Origin: Acanthosoma haemorrhoidale
Lineage: Eukaryota > Arthropoda > Insecta > Hemiptera > Acanthosomatidae
Direction: 5' to 3'
DNA: 64,000 nucleotides
Assembly: GCA_930367205.1 (NCBI GenBank)
Contig: OV884011.1
Location: 39,321,754-39,385,753, forward strand
Shown: positions 37,961 through 52,348 of the stretch, piece by piece
How the letters are laid out: every line of letters begins with the position of its first letter
How positions within the stretch are numbered: the stretch's first letter is position 1
Program-made: the position numbers and the translations under genes
Notes under the pieces: generated by a model
Databases searched by the model: none
What the model was told of the DNA's origin: nothing
Seen by the model: the letters and a program-made list of their open reading frames with translations, nothing else

Positions 37961-38929
37961 CACTTGATATGTGGCCATTATTCTGCGCCCTTATTGATAG
38001 ATCGTATGTCATTAAAAGTAGTTTATAGAGCTTTTAACAATGTCTGTATGTTTATTTATTTCTCTTACGGGTTCCATGGCTGTCTTTTGTCAAGATGGAT
38101 TTGGATTTGAGGAGAGGGATTTTAAAGATCTGATGGCAGAACCTGTGATGGAGTATAAATGTAATATGGGGAAATTTTCCTACATTGACTTTGATCAGCT
38201 ATTGGTTGTTCAATGGTGTCTTTGAGTTGGGGTTACTTTTTTAGGATCTGGGTGAGATAATAGAACTGCTGTATTGTCAGCAGGTAAATAAGGAAGTCAC
38301 AAAATTGGGATAATATCTCTTATAGTGCATATTATTCAAAAATATCCCGAAGCCATTTCAAAGAATAACCAACAAAAAAATGTAAACTGGAATTTGAACC
38401 TAGAAACACATTATTATACATGTAATATAATAATATAAATTCATAATAGATGTTTGCATTTTTCAAGAGGATATAATAAGAATAAAGGCATTTCAAAATA
38501 AATGTAAGGGCAGGATTTTAATTCATGCTCTATTGTTTGTCTTCCTGATACTGGGTTTATTAACGGCTAAGACTTTTTCTATTGGGGATGCGAGTTTTGT
38601 AAGGATGTCTAGGCCTTGTGAGGATAAATGTGTAGCTACTTGAATGGAGAAGTAGCATGTCTAATTTATAAAACTAAAAGTAAGGTTGAGAGGTAACTGC
38701 TTAGTACCAATCTTGGTGCTCCTCAATGCCACCTACCAACTTTTGGGACAAACTATCTCTTCATGAGGTGTTGGAACGTGGATCACTATGATTTCATAAC
38801 ACTGAAATATCATTAGATTTTTCTATACGATACATTATAGATCATTCTGATTATTGAGAACAAAATGATTTTAACTTCCACTTATGAAACCTATTTCAGA
38901 ATTTAAGTTCTACTTACATTTAGATTAAT
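37961..38929. other. Non-coding with one short frame
   Basis: A 60-codon ATG frame at 38040-38225 (+) reads like protein (GFGFEERDFKDLM segment), but I recognise no family. It may be part of an old element between the inverted repeats. Confidence 0.3.
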
Positions 38930-39030
38930 TACATTAATCTTTGATACAGAAAACATGTGTGACATCAATTATGAACCCATTGATCCTTGTATCTACTAGT
39001 TTTGTGTAATAGAAAAAAAAGTCAACTTAG
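38930..39030 (-). repeat. Right copy of 101-bp inverted repeat
   Basis: Inverted match to 35580-35680, giving a pair 3.25 kb apart. They could be terminal repeats of one element or two independent insertions of a short repeat. Confidence 0.85.
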
Positions 39031-42000
39031 ATTCTGAACCTGACCTAAATAAAAGGCATTAAATAGTTCGAAGCAATCTACAATGAGCATAAGATAAATA
39101 AAGAATGCAATGAAACTCTTACACGATAGTATGTTCGAAAGGAAATTATCAACTATTATCAAGTGGCCAATTGCATTGAACATTTAATAGTAAAATATGT
39201 GATATACTTAAAATATGTCAGTGCCCATTTCAAGAAACAGAAGTTAATTCAATTTGGCACCATATTTAAAACTTTTCATAAATTAAATCATTTCATTATA
39301 AATCAAATAACCGAATCTTCAATTCTTCCAAAGAAACATATTTATTCAAAGTTGAAGCTTGATAATGACCACACAGTCTCCGAAAAAAGCAATCGGTCTC
39401 ACCTGTTAGCCCTTCAGGGGAAAGGGGTTTGCCATCAGATATTTTTTGTCCACAGAAAAGATGAAATGTAAACCTATCATCAGGATATGTTTCCGAACTC
39501 TCAAAGCTTTGATGTCAATGAAGAGATCAGTTACCTGTGCTATCATGTTTCCATAATGGTTTTAATTTTCGTAGGAGGATCATGGCTTTCTTTGATGTTT
39601 TCCCCATATCATGCACCAAAATTTCCCCCTAAAATATTGTAGAGTAAATTACATTATTTGTTTTTCTTTCTAGTAATGAATTTTAAAATTTACATTGGTT
39701 TTTAAAAGCCTAAAATACAGGATATAATTTCCATATAAAGATATATGGTTGCAACTCCTCTTTGTCAAACTCTGCTTTTTAAATAACAATGTTTAACTGA
39801 CTGAATTAAGTGGACAGCAATACGTACTGATTTTGACATGGAATTTTACTGGTTGTATTGTTTAAGTGTTTCAGGAAGTCCAGAAGAACTTTTCATCGAT
39901 GAATATAAACACTAGACATGGAAGTTAAAGTTATTATATGTATTATTTATATTTAATCAATACAGCAATAGGGACTTAATTTACACTAATATTAATTGAG
40001 AGAACTTATGTTGAGTTTTGATTCTACATTTATGAAGGACTATTCCTTTGAATGAACCTGTTTTACTCTTTTTATTTTTAATTATTTTTACAGTATAGAA
40101 ATAGTGGCCTGACTGAGTATATCATTCTGAATAACTAAATCATTAGTGATTGAAACCAGAAAACAATATAACTATTGTTTTAAGAAACCAAATTCAAACA
40201 ATATTATTGACTAAGATAAGAAAAAATTACCAATTTGAGAATTAAAAGTATTATACAAGATTTTTTTTTAAACGAACCACACCAGTCCAAATTATCAAAA
40301 CGTCTTACTGTGTCTGTATACATAGATTTTAATTATATTTATATCTGATATTGATTGAATATAAAATTGATTGAACATAAAATTAATTCACAAAAGGATA
40401 AAACAGATGGCATTGTTGAATTTAATTGAAGTACTCTTTATTACAACTGTTACATCACTTACAGAGGACTTAAAAAAATGTTTAGACTTAGTTTAAATGA
40501 AAAATTAATATCAGACAATTAATTATTCCTGGAACTAGAACTAGAAGAAATATTTATATGAATTATAAAATACAATAAAAAATCAGAAATAAGAATGAAA
40601 ATCAAAGGTCTGGATGCAAAATCCAAATTTAGGGTTATTCAGTTCCCAAGTAACAGTGGCTTCCAATTAAATATCCATTTTTTAAGGATTGAGTAAATAA
40701 CAATGTAATTATAAGAAAGTTTAAGAAAAAAGTATACAACTCATTTGTGAATATTGACAAATTTCAACTAATAGAAGTCAAACTAAGTAACCAAAAAAAA
40801 AAAAAGTTAAACCAAACAACACTAATAAACAAATTTTAATAAACCCCTTTATGTTTATGTAAATTAGCTTCATAAAAACAGTTGTTTGGATTTTATGAAA
40901 CGATAGAGTGATTAGTCATTTAGAAACAGCCTAATTTTGACAGTGATTAACAATGAAACAGACATAAAACTAATTACAAATTGTTAATTCCTAAGTTGAG
41001 ACCTTTAATTTGTTATCCTACTAAAAATTATAGGTTAACAAAAAAATTAAATAACAAGCAAGGTACCTTGCCGATTTTACAAAATCACAAATTTATTTTG
41101 AGCTTGATGATTTTTGCTAGTGATATTTTTTCTCTAAGTTTATAAACATATAGTCGCAAGCACCCAGTTGGGGAAACTGAAAACCCCTCTATCTAAAATT
41201 TAAAAAGAGTAAAGAGAACTTTTTTTAAGAGCCTCAGGTGTTCTCTTGTTATTTTTTAATATTTAAAAGCTGGTTTCATGTTTAACAATAAAAAATTCAA
41301 TATTTTTATTGTAGTAAGAGTGAACTAACTGACTATTAGATGTGAGCAGTAGGCTGGCTTCTTGGATCCTCTCTGGAACTGACTTATAATAAGTCAATAT
41401 AACCAATTATTAGTTAATCAATATTTATGATTATTTTTAAATTATAGTGTAGATGTGAAAAAGCTTGGAATATAATAATTTGATTATTACTGTTTTTATT
41501 GAAAAAATAGGTCACAAAATTCTATAATTGCCATTTGTAACTTCCAGAAATCACAGAAAATTTCAAGTTTATATTTACATTAGTTACAATTTCTTAAATC
41601 AAAACTAAACTTTAAATTTATTTATTTAATTATAATACCAAATAGAAAACATTTAAAGTAACTAACTTATTTGATAATATGAAAAAATTATGTTCTGAGC
41701 TCGAAAAGAATAAAGACAATAACAGACTTTATAATAAAGGAAAATCAGGTACTTAATATATACATGGTTACCTGTTCCCTGTTCTCTGTTCTCCAAATCT
41801 TAGTACTTAGACGCCCCTAAATTAACCTCGGTCGTGAGGCTACTTAGGGCCCCTTTTAGCTTTTTCATTTTAAATAAAAAAAATTAAAATTAAATCTGCT
41901 TAATGCAGAGTTGGAAGAGATTAAGTAATTTTTATTATATTATAAATTACACTCAACAAAACAGTTTGAATAAAGCAGTGTCTCAATTTGTAAGCTGTAA

Positions 42001-42189
42001 ACACAGTTTTATTAGAGCAATTATGCAAACACATAATTTATTAGAGTACCCTCTCTTCTATACTCATGGAGTGCCAAATATCTGTTTGATTGTAGTTTTG
42101 GAGGGAAGACATTTCTGAGAATTTTTTTTCTGGGAGGGGGGTGTTAGTAAGAAGAAGGCATGTAAGCGCAGGGGAATATGATAGATAAA
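39031..42189. other. Very AT-rich non-coding
   Basis: A 102-codon frame at 39163-39471 (TTG start) is unrecognised. The rest is A/T-rich sequence without repeats shared elsewhere in the window. Confidence 0.45.
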
Positions 42190-42640
42190 TTTATTGCATT
42201 TGAAATTTGAAAACAGTTTAGGGCTCAGAAAGCCCACTCGAAGCGTCTATAATAGCCAAATTGGGTGTAAGTTTGATTTAAGGAAAAGAATGAAAATTGA
42301 ACCGAAAAGAAAATATTTTTAGACTCATCATGTGTAAAAATCCATTTTCAAAATATTGTTTGTTCACTTTATGAATGAATGAATTATACCCAAAAGTAAA
42401 TTAAGACCCAAAAATGCTGTCATCTCTTGGTTGAGATTCATATTATTTATCTTTCTAATTCACATTAAATTCTTCCTGCACCTATCAAATACAAGTTTAG
42501 CCCTGCAATGCGCTTAAATGGGATTTTCTATGGCAATACAGGATAGTGGGAGGTTTAATAAAAAATAAATAAGAACCATTAGTTGGTCGGTATAAAAAGA
42601 TATTTTTTCATAGATTTCAGGGGGGAGATATGCCCCCCCC
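42190..42640 (+). repeat. Diverged direct repeat, unit 1
   Basis: Aligns with 43530-43900 through 'aaattgggtgtaag', 'aaaatcc.ttttcaa.atattgtt', 'cccaaaaatgctg.catct', 'ttatattatttatctt', 'cctgcaatg' and 'taataaaaaataaa'. Contains a C/G-rich run near 42634. Non-coding. Confidence 0.6.
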
Positions 42641-43339
42641 CCTTGCATACACTACAAGTGAGTTAAATGACAAGCCTGATGGAAGTTTTGAGAATGAGGA
42701 TTCTATTTGCCACTGCCACTTATATAAATCGAGAAATTTGAACTTTTTACTATATTAAATTATTGTTATCTTTAACTATTTTGTGAAACTATACAAATAT
42801 TACTATACAACTTTAAAATTGATAAAAAAGAAAAATCATTTTAATTTTATTATATGTACCACCGAAGTGACGAGTGCCCTACAGTACATTTAAGTTGTTA
42901 TTTCTAATAGATATGATAAACCCATAGATATAATAAAAATAATGAATTAATACTGTCACAAAAATTGCCAAACTAGTTAAATTTTCATAATAAACTATTA
43001 GGCTGTTTGACCTTGTAAACCTCAATTTACAAAAATATTGAACTTGTCTCTGAAGATATTCGCAGAGAACATTTCCTACCTCAAGTCAGCTTGTAACAGT
43101 GATGAGTTTGTGACATCAACCAGTTCAAAAAATTTTGGTAAAACTTAAATCTGAAGTTTCAAGAAAGATTTACCGACTGAAAAAATTGAGAACATTGTGC
43201 AACTGGTCAAGAAGAGTGTTTTACTTAGACATAGTCGTGTATTAACCAGTGAAGTTGCAGATGTTTTTAAGAGCAACAAAGTTAACATACAGTTTAAAAT
43301 AATTAAGTTCTAAGGAGATGTTATTATAAAGGACATTTG

Positions 43340-43500
43340 TAAACTCTTGGAAGTGACTAATTTTGGATTAAAAATGTGTGTGAAGCAGCATTCTCAAAAA
43401 TGAACTTCATTAACAACCGGTACAGATTTCGACTTAAGAAGGTCGACTTACATATTCAATTTAACAAGGTAGATTTAGCAAAAATAATACAGGTAAGCAC
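43340..43500 (+). pseudogene. hAT-family transposase C-terminal dimerisation relic
   Basis: The frame from about 43361 reads FWIKNVCEAAFSKMNFINN, then RYRFRLKKVDLHIQF. The pattern C-E-x-x-F-S-x-M-x-x-I-x-x-x-Y-R-x-R-L is the C-terminal signature of hAT transposases of the ZBED/GTF2I-repeat type (usually LCEs.FS.MK.IKnkyRsRLtdehL). An in-frame stop lies immediately upstream at 43358-43360. The preceding 300 bp show no clear frame, so this is a fragment. The frame runs on to 43603 into a diverged repeat that also occurs near 42200. No terminal repeats were found around it. Confidence 0.6.
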
Positions 43501-43529
43501 TGCTGATAACAATGATCTATTTATAGTAT

Positions 43530-43900
43530 TTGAAAATGGTTTTGAGTTCAGGAGACGCAATCTAAGTGCCTATAATCTCCAAATTGGGTGTAAGGTTTTT
43601 TAAGAAAATTGGATCGAAAATAAAAAATCTTTACACCAATCAAATTTTGGTGTGAAAATCCTTTTTCAACATATTGTTCATATTATTTGTAATTGAATTA
43701 TCCCAGAAGTAAATTTAGGCCCAAAAATGCTGCCATCTTTTGGTTGAGATTTATATTATTTATCTTCCTCTTTCTAATTTATTTTCTAAACGTTTGGTCC
43801 TGTAATGTCTGCAAAAGGGGAATTTTTTCTGCAATATTGGGAGCGTTAATAAAAAATAAAGTAAATACAAACCTTTTGTCGGTGGGTATGGTAGGATATG
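43530..43900 (+). repeat. Diverged direct repeat, unit 2
   Basis: Second copy of the unit at 42190-42640, directly downstream of the hAT transposase relic. The relic and its flanks may therefore belong to one duplicated element. Confidence 0.6.
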
Positions 43901-46900
43901 ATAGGCATGAGGGATGATGCATAAGAGGGAAATGCTTTGCATTTTTTTTGGACCATTTTGATTGTGGAAAATTTTCAGAGGAGAGGAATCAAGGTAATTA
44001 AAGGAGGAATGTATAATTGACATTATTTTATTTATTATCAGACATAGCTTATCCCACAGCTATGTTAAGTTAGATCTGAACGATAACCAGATGGATAGTG
44101 GCAACCAGAAGTGCAACTTCATTATTAAGATATTGGTTCTAATAAAAATGCCGTATAGAAAACTAATAATTTCATATTAAAGATAATTGTTATTTTGGGT
44201 AAATTCTTAATGAAATAAAGTCTTCATTAAAGAAAAACACAAATGTTATCTTTACAAAATACAGATAAGCATCTTAAAAGAATTTATCAATAAAGTTATG
44301 TTTGTCAAAAGTAATAATATAAAAACTAAGATTTCAAAGAAAGAGAAAAAAACAATCATTATAACTTAATGAATATTTATTGATGCTTATTTGAAGTTGT
44401 CATTGTTATAGATTATATTTGATCATTAAATATAATTATCATTATCTATAAATGAGTTAAATTTTCACATTAGCATAAAACAGTTTTTAAAAAATGAATC
44501 TTTTATAGAAAAGGTAATAAATGGATATTTTATATTGCAGTAATAAATATAGCTCACCCTTGTTTTACAGTTTCCTTGGCAACTGATAAACAGCCATTTC
44601 AAAATGTATTGATTTTTTACATTGAATTCAAGCCATTGAACTTAAATATAAGACTATTAGTGTGGAGAAAATTGAATTCTGTTGCAAAATTTTGGTACGA
44701 TTTTCAGGAGGATGACAATATAAAATAATGAATGTTGAAACAAAAATTTATTAAATCTGATAGCATGGTTTTTCTTTGATTGAATTTGTCGAGGGCATTG
44801 TACTTCTGACAAAAATTCAAAAAGTTGCATTTAAAAAACGAAAGCAGTTTTAATGTTATAAGCTTTTTATGAAATATTATTGATAATTTATATGGCTGTA
44901 GATGAATTTCTAAGGTTACATAAAACATTCCTATCATTTTTTTAATGTGCTAATTGAGAGAATAGGACATATCTGATATCTTTAACCCCAACATATATTA
45001 ATGTCTGCAGCAAGGCTTCACATGGCCTGTATGTTATATATAATAATGTAACTGGTGTATTACATTGTAACAATATTTGTGTGTTAAAATTAAGGTTTAT
45101 TTTAAAATAATTATCTGGTTAAATAGAAAAGCTAGGAAATACATATTAAAAACATATTTGACAGAAATTATCAATAATAATGCATTCATCTGGAGAAAGA
45201 AGTTTTCTATTTGTTGTATTTGCAATGTGGGGCAAATTTGAGCAGAAGGTGTGGCTGGAATGATTACCAATCCTCATTCAAACGATACCTTATAAACTAT
45301 CAGTTATATTTCAATGAAACTTCATGATAATATACATATAATTGATATTATTTCATCATTGAAAATTGTGGTCGATTCTCAGAAGGTAGAACAGTAATGA
45401 ACTCGAGTGTGAGCAAATACTTCTAAATCCGCGATGAAACTGCAAATGATCGCGATACGCATCGTGATGGACATTCTCACAGAATGCATAGAAACAGTAT
45501 CGAACCCTCCTTTTGCTGTTTTATTACTCTTACAATTCGAAAACATTGTGTAACACAATAAGCGGTGGATTGGAACTTAATTATAGCACTGTTGCAAAAG
45601 TTATTAGAGTCTACTCCTCAGCGGACAGCAAGCCGACATGACCGCAGGTCGGTTTGCGTGCAATGACATAAAGTTGTTGGTCGATTGCCTAACAGTACTG
45701 CAATTAGATAACGGTCATTGCTATCCTCATCACCATCAAGGAGGAGACTAATTATCTCAGGCTTATCTACTACAGGATGCCGCAATTTGTCCTATCGCTG
45801 TTGTCGGAAATCTACCTATCTATTTATGGTCAGAGCCGAATTCCATGATTGCGAAGAATCGGGAAAAATTGGGTACTCGTGTGTTCTGTACCCGGGATGA
45901 ACTGCTACTACTAATACTGCTGCAAATGCTAACCAAATCATGTCCTAATAAACAGTATTACCAATTTGAAATATAGAACCACTTAATATACTTCATGCCT
46001 TTGGACATTGTTTTCATTTCACCGCCATGTGCATTAAACCAGCTGAACAGGTATACCTCAAGGTACAACTCAATAAACTTCTAGCTTGACACTGTTTACA
46101 CCATGCCTTATAGCTTAAACGTAGCGTCAACAATAAGGTTTACATTGAGGGATATCATCTCCATTTATCCATATCTTTTAAGGAGGCAGTAGAGTGGCAA
46201 AATCTAGGGATAGTATTCATCGTGTGAACGACTTGAAAAAATTCATGTTATTGGTGTTTTTTTTTAATATGAAACCAATTATTTTATTTTATGTTTTATA
46301 ATTCTACCCAGGTTCGATAAAAGGGCAATTATAGCGAGATCATGCCCAATGCTGAATGACAGTGACCAAAAAAACTAACTCAAGTAAACTTCGTTAATCC
46401 ACCATCTTTGGATGCAATTTTAGCACGATGTGGCCACTTTTTTTTCTGGGAACATTGGCTTTTTTTTTTAATCACTAATTGCAAGGAGCACAACGATGTG
46501 AATTTTGTAAGGATGTGGGGGGTATAGGGGGAGGGGATCTGCCCCACCTACTATACATCTTACAACATGGACGTGAGCCTAAGGAAAGGTAACTGGTTAT
46601 AAGGTTCACAATAAAGCCTTCCAACTGTCATATAATATATTTTACATTAAGCTGATGCAAAAAATGTTTTCTTAGTTAATCATAGTGAAAGTTATTTACC
46701 CTGTGCGGTAGAGCAAAATCGGGGTTTCGTAAAGTTTATCCTGAGCATAAAACAGATCAGTACTATTATTTCCAGGTCATAGGGCGATTGGGGCTGATCT
46801 ACCCAAGATCAGCAGGCCGATCGCATTTTTTGTATATTACAACAATACAAATTTTGTGTATTTGACTATATCTGAGGGTCAATGATCACGTTTACTGATT

Positions 46901-47857
46901 CGAAATATTGTTATTGATCTACATAGAGGTATAAGTTTTAAACTGTTTTCCAACCAGATAGCAGATGGCATTACCCCACTGAGGAAATTCGTTCCTCATG
47001 GCCTATTGCGAACTGCATACAACGTAATGCTCAATACTTCGGGAAGAAGCCAAAGCGGCAGGGGTTAAAGTTCAAAGGCCGGGCCTAGTTCGATGCTGAT
47101 CCTTGCTTGAATATTGCTTAAGTGAGGTTTCTTCGATCAGTAGGCATTGTTCGGCCCCGCTCATGAACCCTTTATTTCCACGTGAGCATTAAAACATGTT
47201 AATTCGAAAATCTCTTTGTGACATTTAGGCAATGTTACGCAGCTATCCATATATAACTATCCATGCGTATATATTGTAGCATAGAAGCCTATGTCAAGTC
47301 CCTGATCAAGCGCCAAATTATGTGGCTTACTTACTGTTACCTAAACGCTTATGCCGGGAAGCTAAACTGGTATGGTTTGTTACACTCACTATCAATATAA
47401 TTATCATGCTTAGTGGATTATGTGATTATTGAATAATAAGTCATAAATACAGTTTAATGAAGTAATTTAATAAGCGAGTAATTAAGATGCTATATAACCA
47501 TATACTGCAGTAATAGATTTAATAATTTATTTATGAGCTCCAAAATATTATTATTTCAGGTAGTAATCAACGTCTTGTATGATCTTGAGGCAGACATCTG
47601 AAGGGGTTTACTTTACGTTGGAATCGACGGGTAAGGTTGATTGAAGCTGCCAAGACTCATGAGCGCGAGAATTCAAAGGGTTTCCCTCCCCAAGTTTCAA
47701 AGGGACTTCCCAGTGACTTTTGCTCCTGCTACAATTAATTCACGAGGTCAAGAAACCTTCCTAAACATTAATTCCATAGGTGTTACCTGTGTTACACGAT
47801 GGGGTGTAATATTTAAAGCAAGTATAATGTCTGGGACTTTATCTTGCCATGTACTCT
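43901..47857. other. Mostly AT-rich non-coding; moderate GC at 45.4-45.9 and 46.7-47.2 kb
   Basis: No frame or repeat recognised. The moderate-GC blocks could be old elements not otherwise represented in this window. Confidence 0.4.
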
Positions 47858-48480
47858 TGTTGTAGACGCCTATCGATCGAATTAAATAAACAAAATGTAA
47901 ATAATATTGCCAAACCACAATATCATATGAGTGTAAATATTGTCAACAATAAATGACGTAGTCAGCAGACGAGTTCAAAGGCAGTCCCTAGAGTCCCCGG
48001 GATAGCAGCATGTACCTCCTGCAAGCCGATTGGCCAAATTAAAACGCCTGCGGGTTGGCCGAAATAAAACACTTGCTCATTGGCTGCTTCGGGCTATATA
48101 TACCCCCTTGTTTTAGTCGACAATTCATCAGTTTTTAAGTCCCTTATGTAATCCGAAGGTGAGCCTCATCAGCTAGCCCTATTTACTTTGTATAAAGCAA
48201 TAATCAAAATGTTTAGGAGTTCCAGAAATTGCTTAAAATGCATTGAATGCAGTACAAGGAGCTAATCACAGCTCAAATATGTAATTTTAATTTTATATAA
48301 ATTCAATTTAAAAAAATATTAATATAGGGGTTAAGAAAGAGAGAAAAAAAAGAGGAATAACCGACAATACATTCAAGCTACGGCTCGCCACTGAACTGGT
48401 ACTTGCAGCTGCACTAATGTTCCTAAATATTGCCTTATCATTTATGAAATCCTCTACACTTCTATGTCCTTAACTCTACT
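47858..48480 (+). mobile_element. Truncated LTR-like copy (same U3 type as 29263)
   Basis: Starts TGTTGTAGACG. Shares with 29263 the segment with ATGTAAATAA..TT.CCAAACC and an AATAAA (about 47948), then a TATATATA box (48095-48102) and the 'cttgcagctgcacta' leader segment near 48403. The 3' body is lost beyond about 48480. Confidence 0.55.
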
Positions 48481-48599
48481 ATCTTTATATAATTAAATAA
48501 TTTTGACGTATCGTCTTAGCTTGCTTCATTTGTTGCATAGTGTTTTTGAAACATTACTTGTGTTCAGTGAACTAAATTTCTTTGGTTTAAGTAATTTAA

Positions 48600-48865
48600 A
48601 TGGTTTAGTCCCTTCTTTAAAGTATAGTCGTTTCATTGTTGGTCGACGTAGTGGAAATGAAGATATTTTCTGGCCATCTATACTTGAGCTCAGAGCTCAG
48701 AGTTGGAATGTACTTATCGTCAAAGGCTGGGGCACATGGGACTGCTTTCTCACATTGGGACTTCTCTGACTGCTTCAGCTGTAGGTTCCTTTCATAGATC
48801 GGGCATCTCGGTGAACTAGGGAAGGGTTCGCCTTCAAACTTGTAGTATTTCGGTTTGAAGTCGCC
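48600..48865 (-). pseudogene. Jockey-type LINE ORF1 relic, C-terminal part beyond the LTR
   Basis: A minus-strand frame reads KFEGEPFPSSPRCPIYER and continues NLQLKQSEKSQ. This fits the zinc-knuckle end of jockey-type gag proteins ('C.NC.GEHPSSSR.CPIYKR....'), with the first knuckle cysteines already lost. Orientation, and order relative to the part at 49812-50650, are correct for one ORF1 split by the LTR at 48866-49799. The frame ends near 48617 and coding similarity fades by 48500. Confidence 0.6.
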
Positions 48866-49799
<934 letters not shown>

Positions 49800-49811
49800 T
49801 CAATTCTTTGC

Positions 49812-50650
49812 AATTATGTACTTCGGCGCATTTCAGAAATTTTTGCCTTTTGTGAGAGTTTTGGATTAAGTGGTAACATCTTAACAAAAACAACTTTAAG
49901 TGATATTTTTATTAGATTTATTTTTTTCCCATCGGATAACTGCATTCCAGCAGAAACTAATTTTAAACTTTCAGCCTTTTCTTCTAAAACTACCACGCAG
50001 AGTGGTAGTTTTATTCCAGTGCCAGTTGATTATTTGATTATCTAAAATATATTTCTAAAAGATAATCATTGATTTTAGAGGTCACGTAGGATTTCTTTTA
50101 CGGCATACCTTTCTGGGTAACATTCGGTTTTATCTGATATTTCGGAGTGTAGATATGAAATTACAATTCGCTATTAATTTCGCTTTTAATTTCTTGAACT
50201 CCTCGTTGTTACATAAAAATGCTCTTGTTGCCACTGTTTATATTTTTGGCCTTAACTTAGGTCTTAGAAGCTCTGATATTATTTGACCTGATTATTACTT
50301 ATTGGCTGGTTTACCACAATTGGGGGAAGTTTAGGGATAGTAGTGGCTTACCCGTCTCTCCAGATCTCTGATTCCTTGTTTTCGAGGTCTGATAAACCGT
50401 CAAAGCTATTGCTCTTTGGTACATTGTATTGTGAAAACTCTTGCTCGCGTATTTTACGTTTTGTAGAATATTCCAGTTTGACGTTGGATGGACCCGGCGT
50501 GGGTTCATTCATATGTGAGTTAGTTAGCAAGCGGCTATTTTCCTGTCTCGGTACCTTCTGGGCGCACCTTTGCCAGCTATAATAAGTACAACTTAGCGAT
50601 TTCACGGAGGATGTATTATAACTGTTTCCTATCCAATGGCTATCCAATAA
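49812..50650 (-). pseudogene. Jockey-type LINE ORF1 (gag, PRE_C2HC) relic, upstream part
   Basis: On the minus strand a frame from 50647 carries PTPGPSNVKLEYSTKRK and then NSFDGLSDLENKESE. After one stop comes IPKLPPIVVNQPISNN. This is the 'F..LSDLE...PPIVV..PI' entry into the PRE_C2HC region of jockey-type ORF1 proteins. Shifted frames then give EEFKKLKAKL (about 50190) and FHIYTPKYQIKPN (about 50140), matching the 'EFHTYTPK.EK.haFVL' segment. At 49814-49996 a frame resembling the following 'L.lV.L.k.ek' part remains. It is interrupted at 49799 by an inserted LTR and resumes beyond it at 48865. Confidence 0.75.
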
Positions 50651-51399
50651 ATACGACCGGCAAAACTATTAAAACTACTACTACAAATACTTCCCATAAA
50701 AAAATGAAATATTGATAATAATAAAAAAAACATTAACTCAGTGAATAGCAGTATTAAAAGGATGACTAACCAAACTGAATGAAAAAATTCGCAGCACTTC
50801 ACCGATGACTTGAAGAATTAGGAGATGACGAGTCATTAAAAAATAGATTAAAAGAATTCTAGAGAGAGAAAAAACATTCTCCAGTACAACATTATACTTT
50901 AAAGATACTGATTACCAAATTTATTATTATTAAATTATTTCAGTTGGTAAATAATTTATTCGGTATCTCACTATGTTTCTAGCATCTAGATCACTCTATA
51001 CATTAAAGGACGAAACTCATAAAGTTAAGCGAATACATTTTTACAGCTCATCTACCTCTCAAACAAATTCTAATATCCGATTTCAATCCATCTTGACAAA
51101 ACTTTTATATTTATAATTCTAACACAGAAACTTCACTTAAGCAAAGGTTAAATATTTGGATTGGTGCTGATTTCAGAGATTACTTTGTCAAGCCAAAAGG
51201 GAGAAGGGAGAATTTCGTATGCCTATTTCTTTGAATGTTTTACTATTGTCATAAAAATTAATTAACCAACCCGGAATTTTTAAGGTATATTTCACTGCAC
51301 TTTATTCGCTGAGCGACGGTAGCCTATTAAGGATCTTAATGTACCTTATGTCCTAGATCGCATCCTGTCAGACACGTCCACCGGAGGAGGGCTCGACAA

Positions 51400-51944
51400 A
51401 CTAGCCACTGCCCGGCGGACGTCAGAAAGAGATAAACTTGTGATTTTTGTCCTTTGCTGTCGGTCTAGTTAATAGGCACCTTAATTCGTGTACGTTTATT
51501 GATCTGACTCCATGAGATTTGAGAAGGTTTGCTCCAACAGCACTATGTTCAGAAGATGAGGTAGAGGATAGGTTTTGTAGGTTCGTGGTCTAGTAATGAC
51601 CACGAATTCACACTCGGTATCTAAGGGTAGCTAAAAACCGTTCAGATCCCAAAGTCAAGTATGAACCAAGGAGAGGCAGACTGGACCGCTTTGGGAGACG
51701 TTACTAGGTACATTTGTAAGGCCCCACAAGCAGTCGTCTGCATGGAAGTGGTCCCTTCCAACGAGATGCTAGTTTAGCGGGCTTAGCATGTTGTGGAGGC
51801 CGACAGCGTGTGAACTAGTCACATCTCTCTATACCGAAGTCGTAAGTTTATTGATATATAAAAATATGGAAATGTAGGTAGGTGTTTTTTAGTCCTTGAA
51901 GAGGGTAACTTATTCACCTAGCCCGTGGTGAAAATGGTACAACA
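51400..51944 (-). mobile_element. Decayed LTR copy, (GA)n region deleted
   Basis: Minus-strand copy of the family. The stretch 51490-51780, with the 'ccacgaattcacactcggtatct' neighbourhood, aligns with 16020-16300. The upstream LTR part (51810-51944, ending GGTACAACA, i.e. a TGTTGTACC start on the minus strand) matches 21896-22034. The dinucleotide tract and TATA region are missing. Confidence 0.6.
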
Positions 51945-52084
51945 CACCCCTTCGAAGTTCGCAAAATGTCATTCTTCAGTTTACTGTTATAAATAAATTC
52001 ATGACAGTTGAAGTCGTGGCAGTGGTAAGTCACTTGCTTACGAAGGACCCTGGAGCGTGGAGGTGACGGTATCACTTTTAAACA

Positions 52085-52275
52085 TGTTTAAACAATCAAG
52101 GTATAATGTACATTATACTTTTGTAACAATCACAAATCGCAATGTAAAATTATTAAAAATTGTATAAAATGTAGCTAAGCTACAGGACAGATAATAATCT
52201 ATTGTAAATAGATTCTAGTAGTTTATTTTGATGTATAATAAATAATAAGAGAATAAAAATGTTTAAAAAAACCCC
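52085..52275 (+). mobile_element. Retroelement 3'-tail-like repeat, copy 2
   Basis: Diverged match to 20280-20475, ending in AATAAATAATAAGAGAATAAAA and an A-rich run. The same landmarks appear, with some order change around the 'acaggaca' block. Confidence 0.42.
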
Positions 52276-52348
52276 CAAAAAAAACAGTCATACAGGGTCG
52301 AGAGGTAACTTTGAGGCTTGCTAAATTTGTACATATTGTATGGGTGAG

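Noticed and set aside
48617..48769. Plus-strand 88-codon frame over 48503-48769
   Set aside because: It is antisense to the ORF1 relic, which gives the better protein match on the minus strand.
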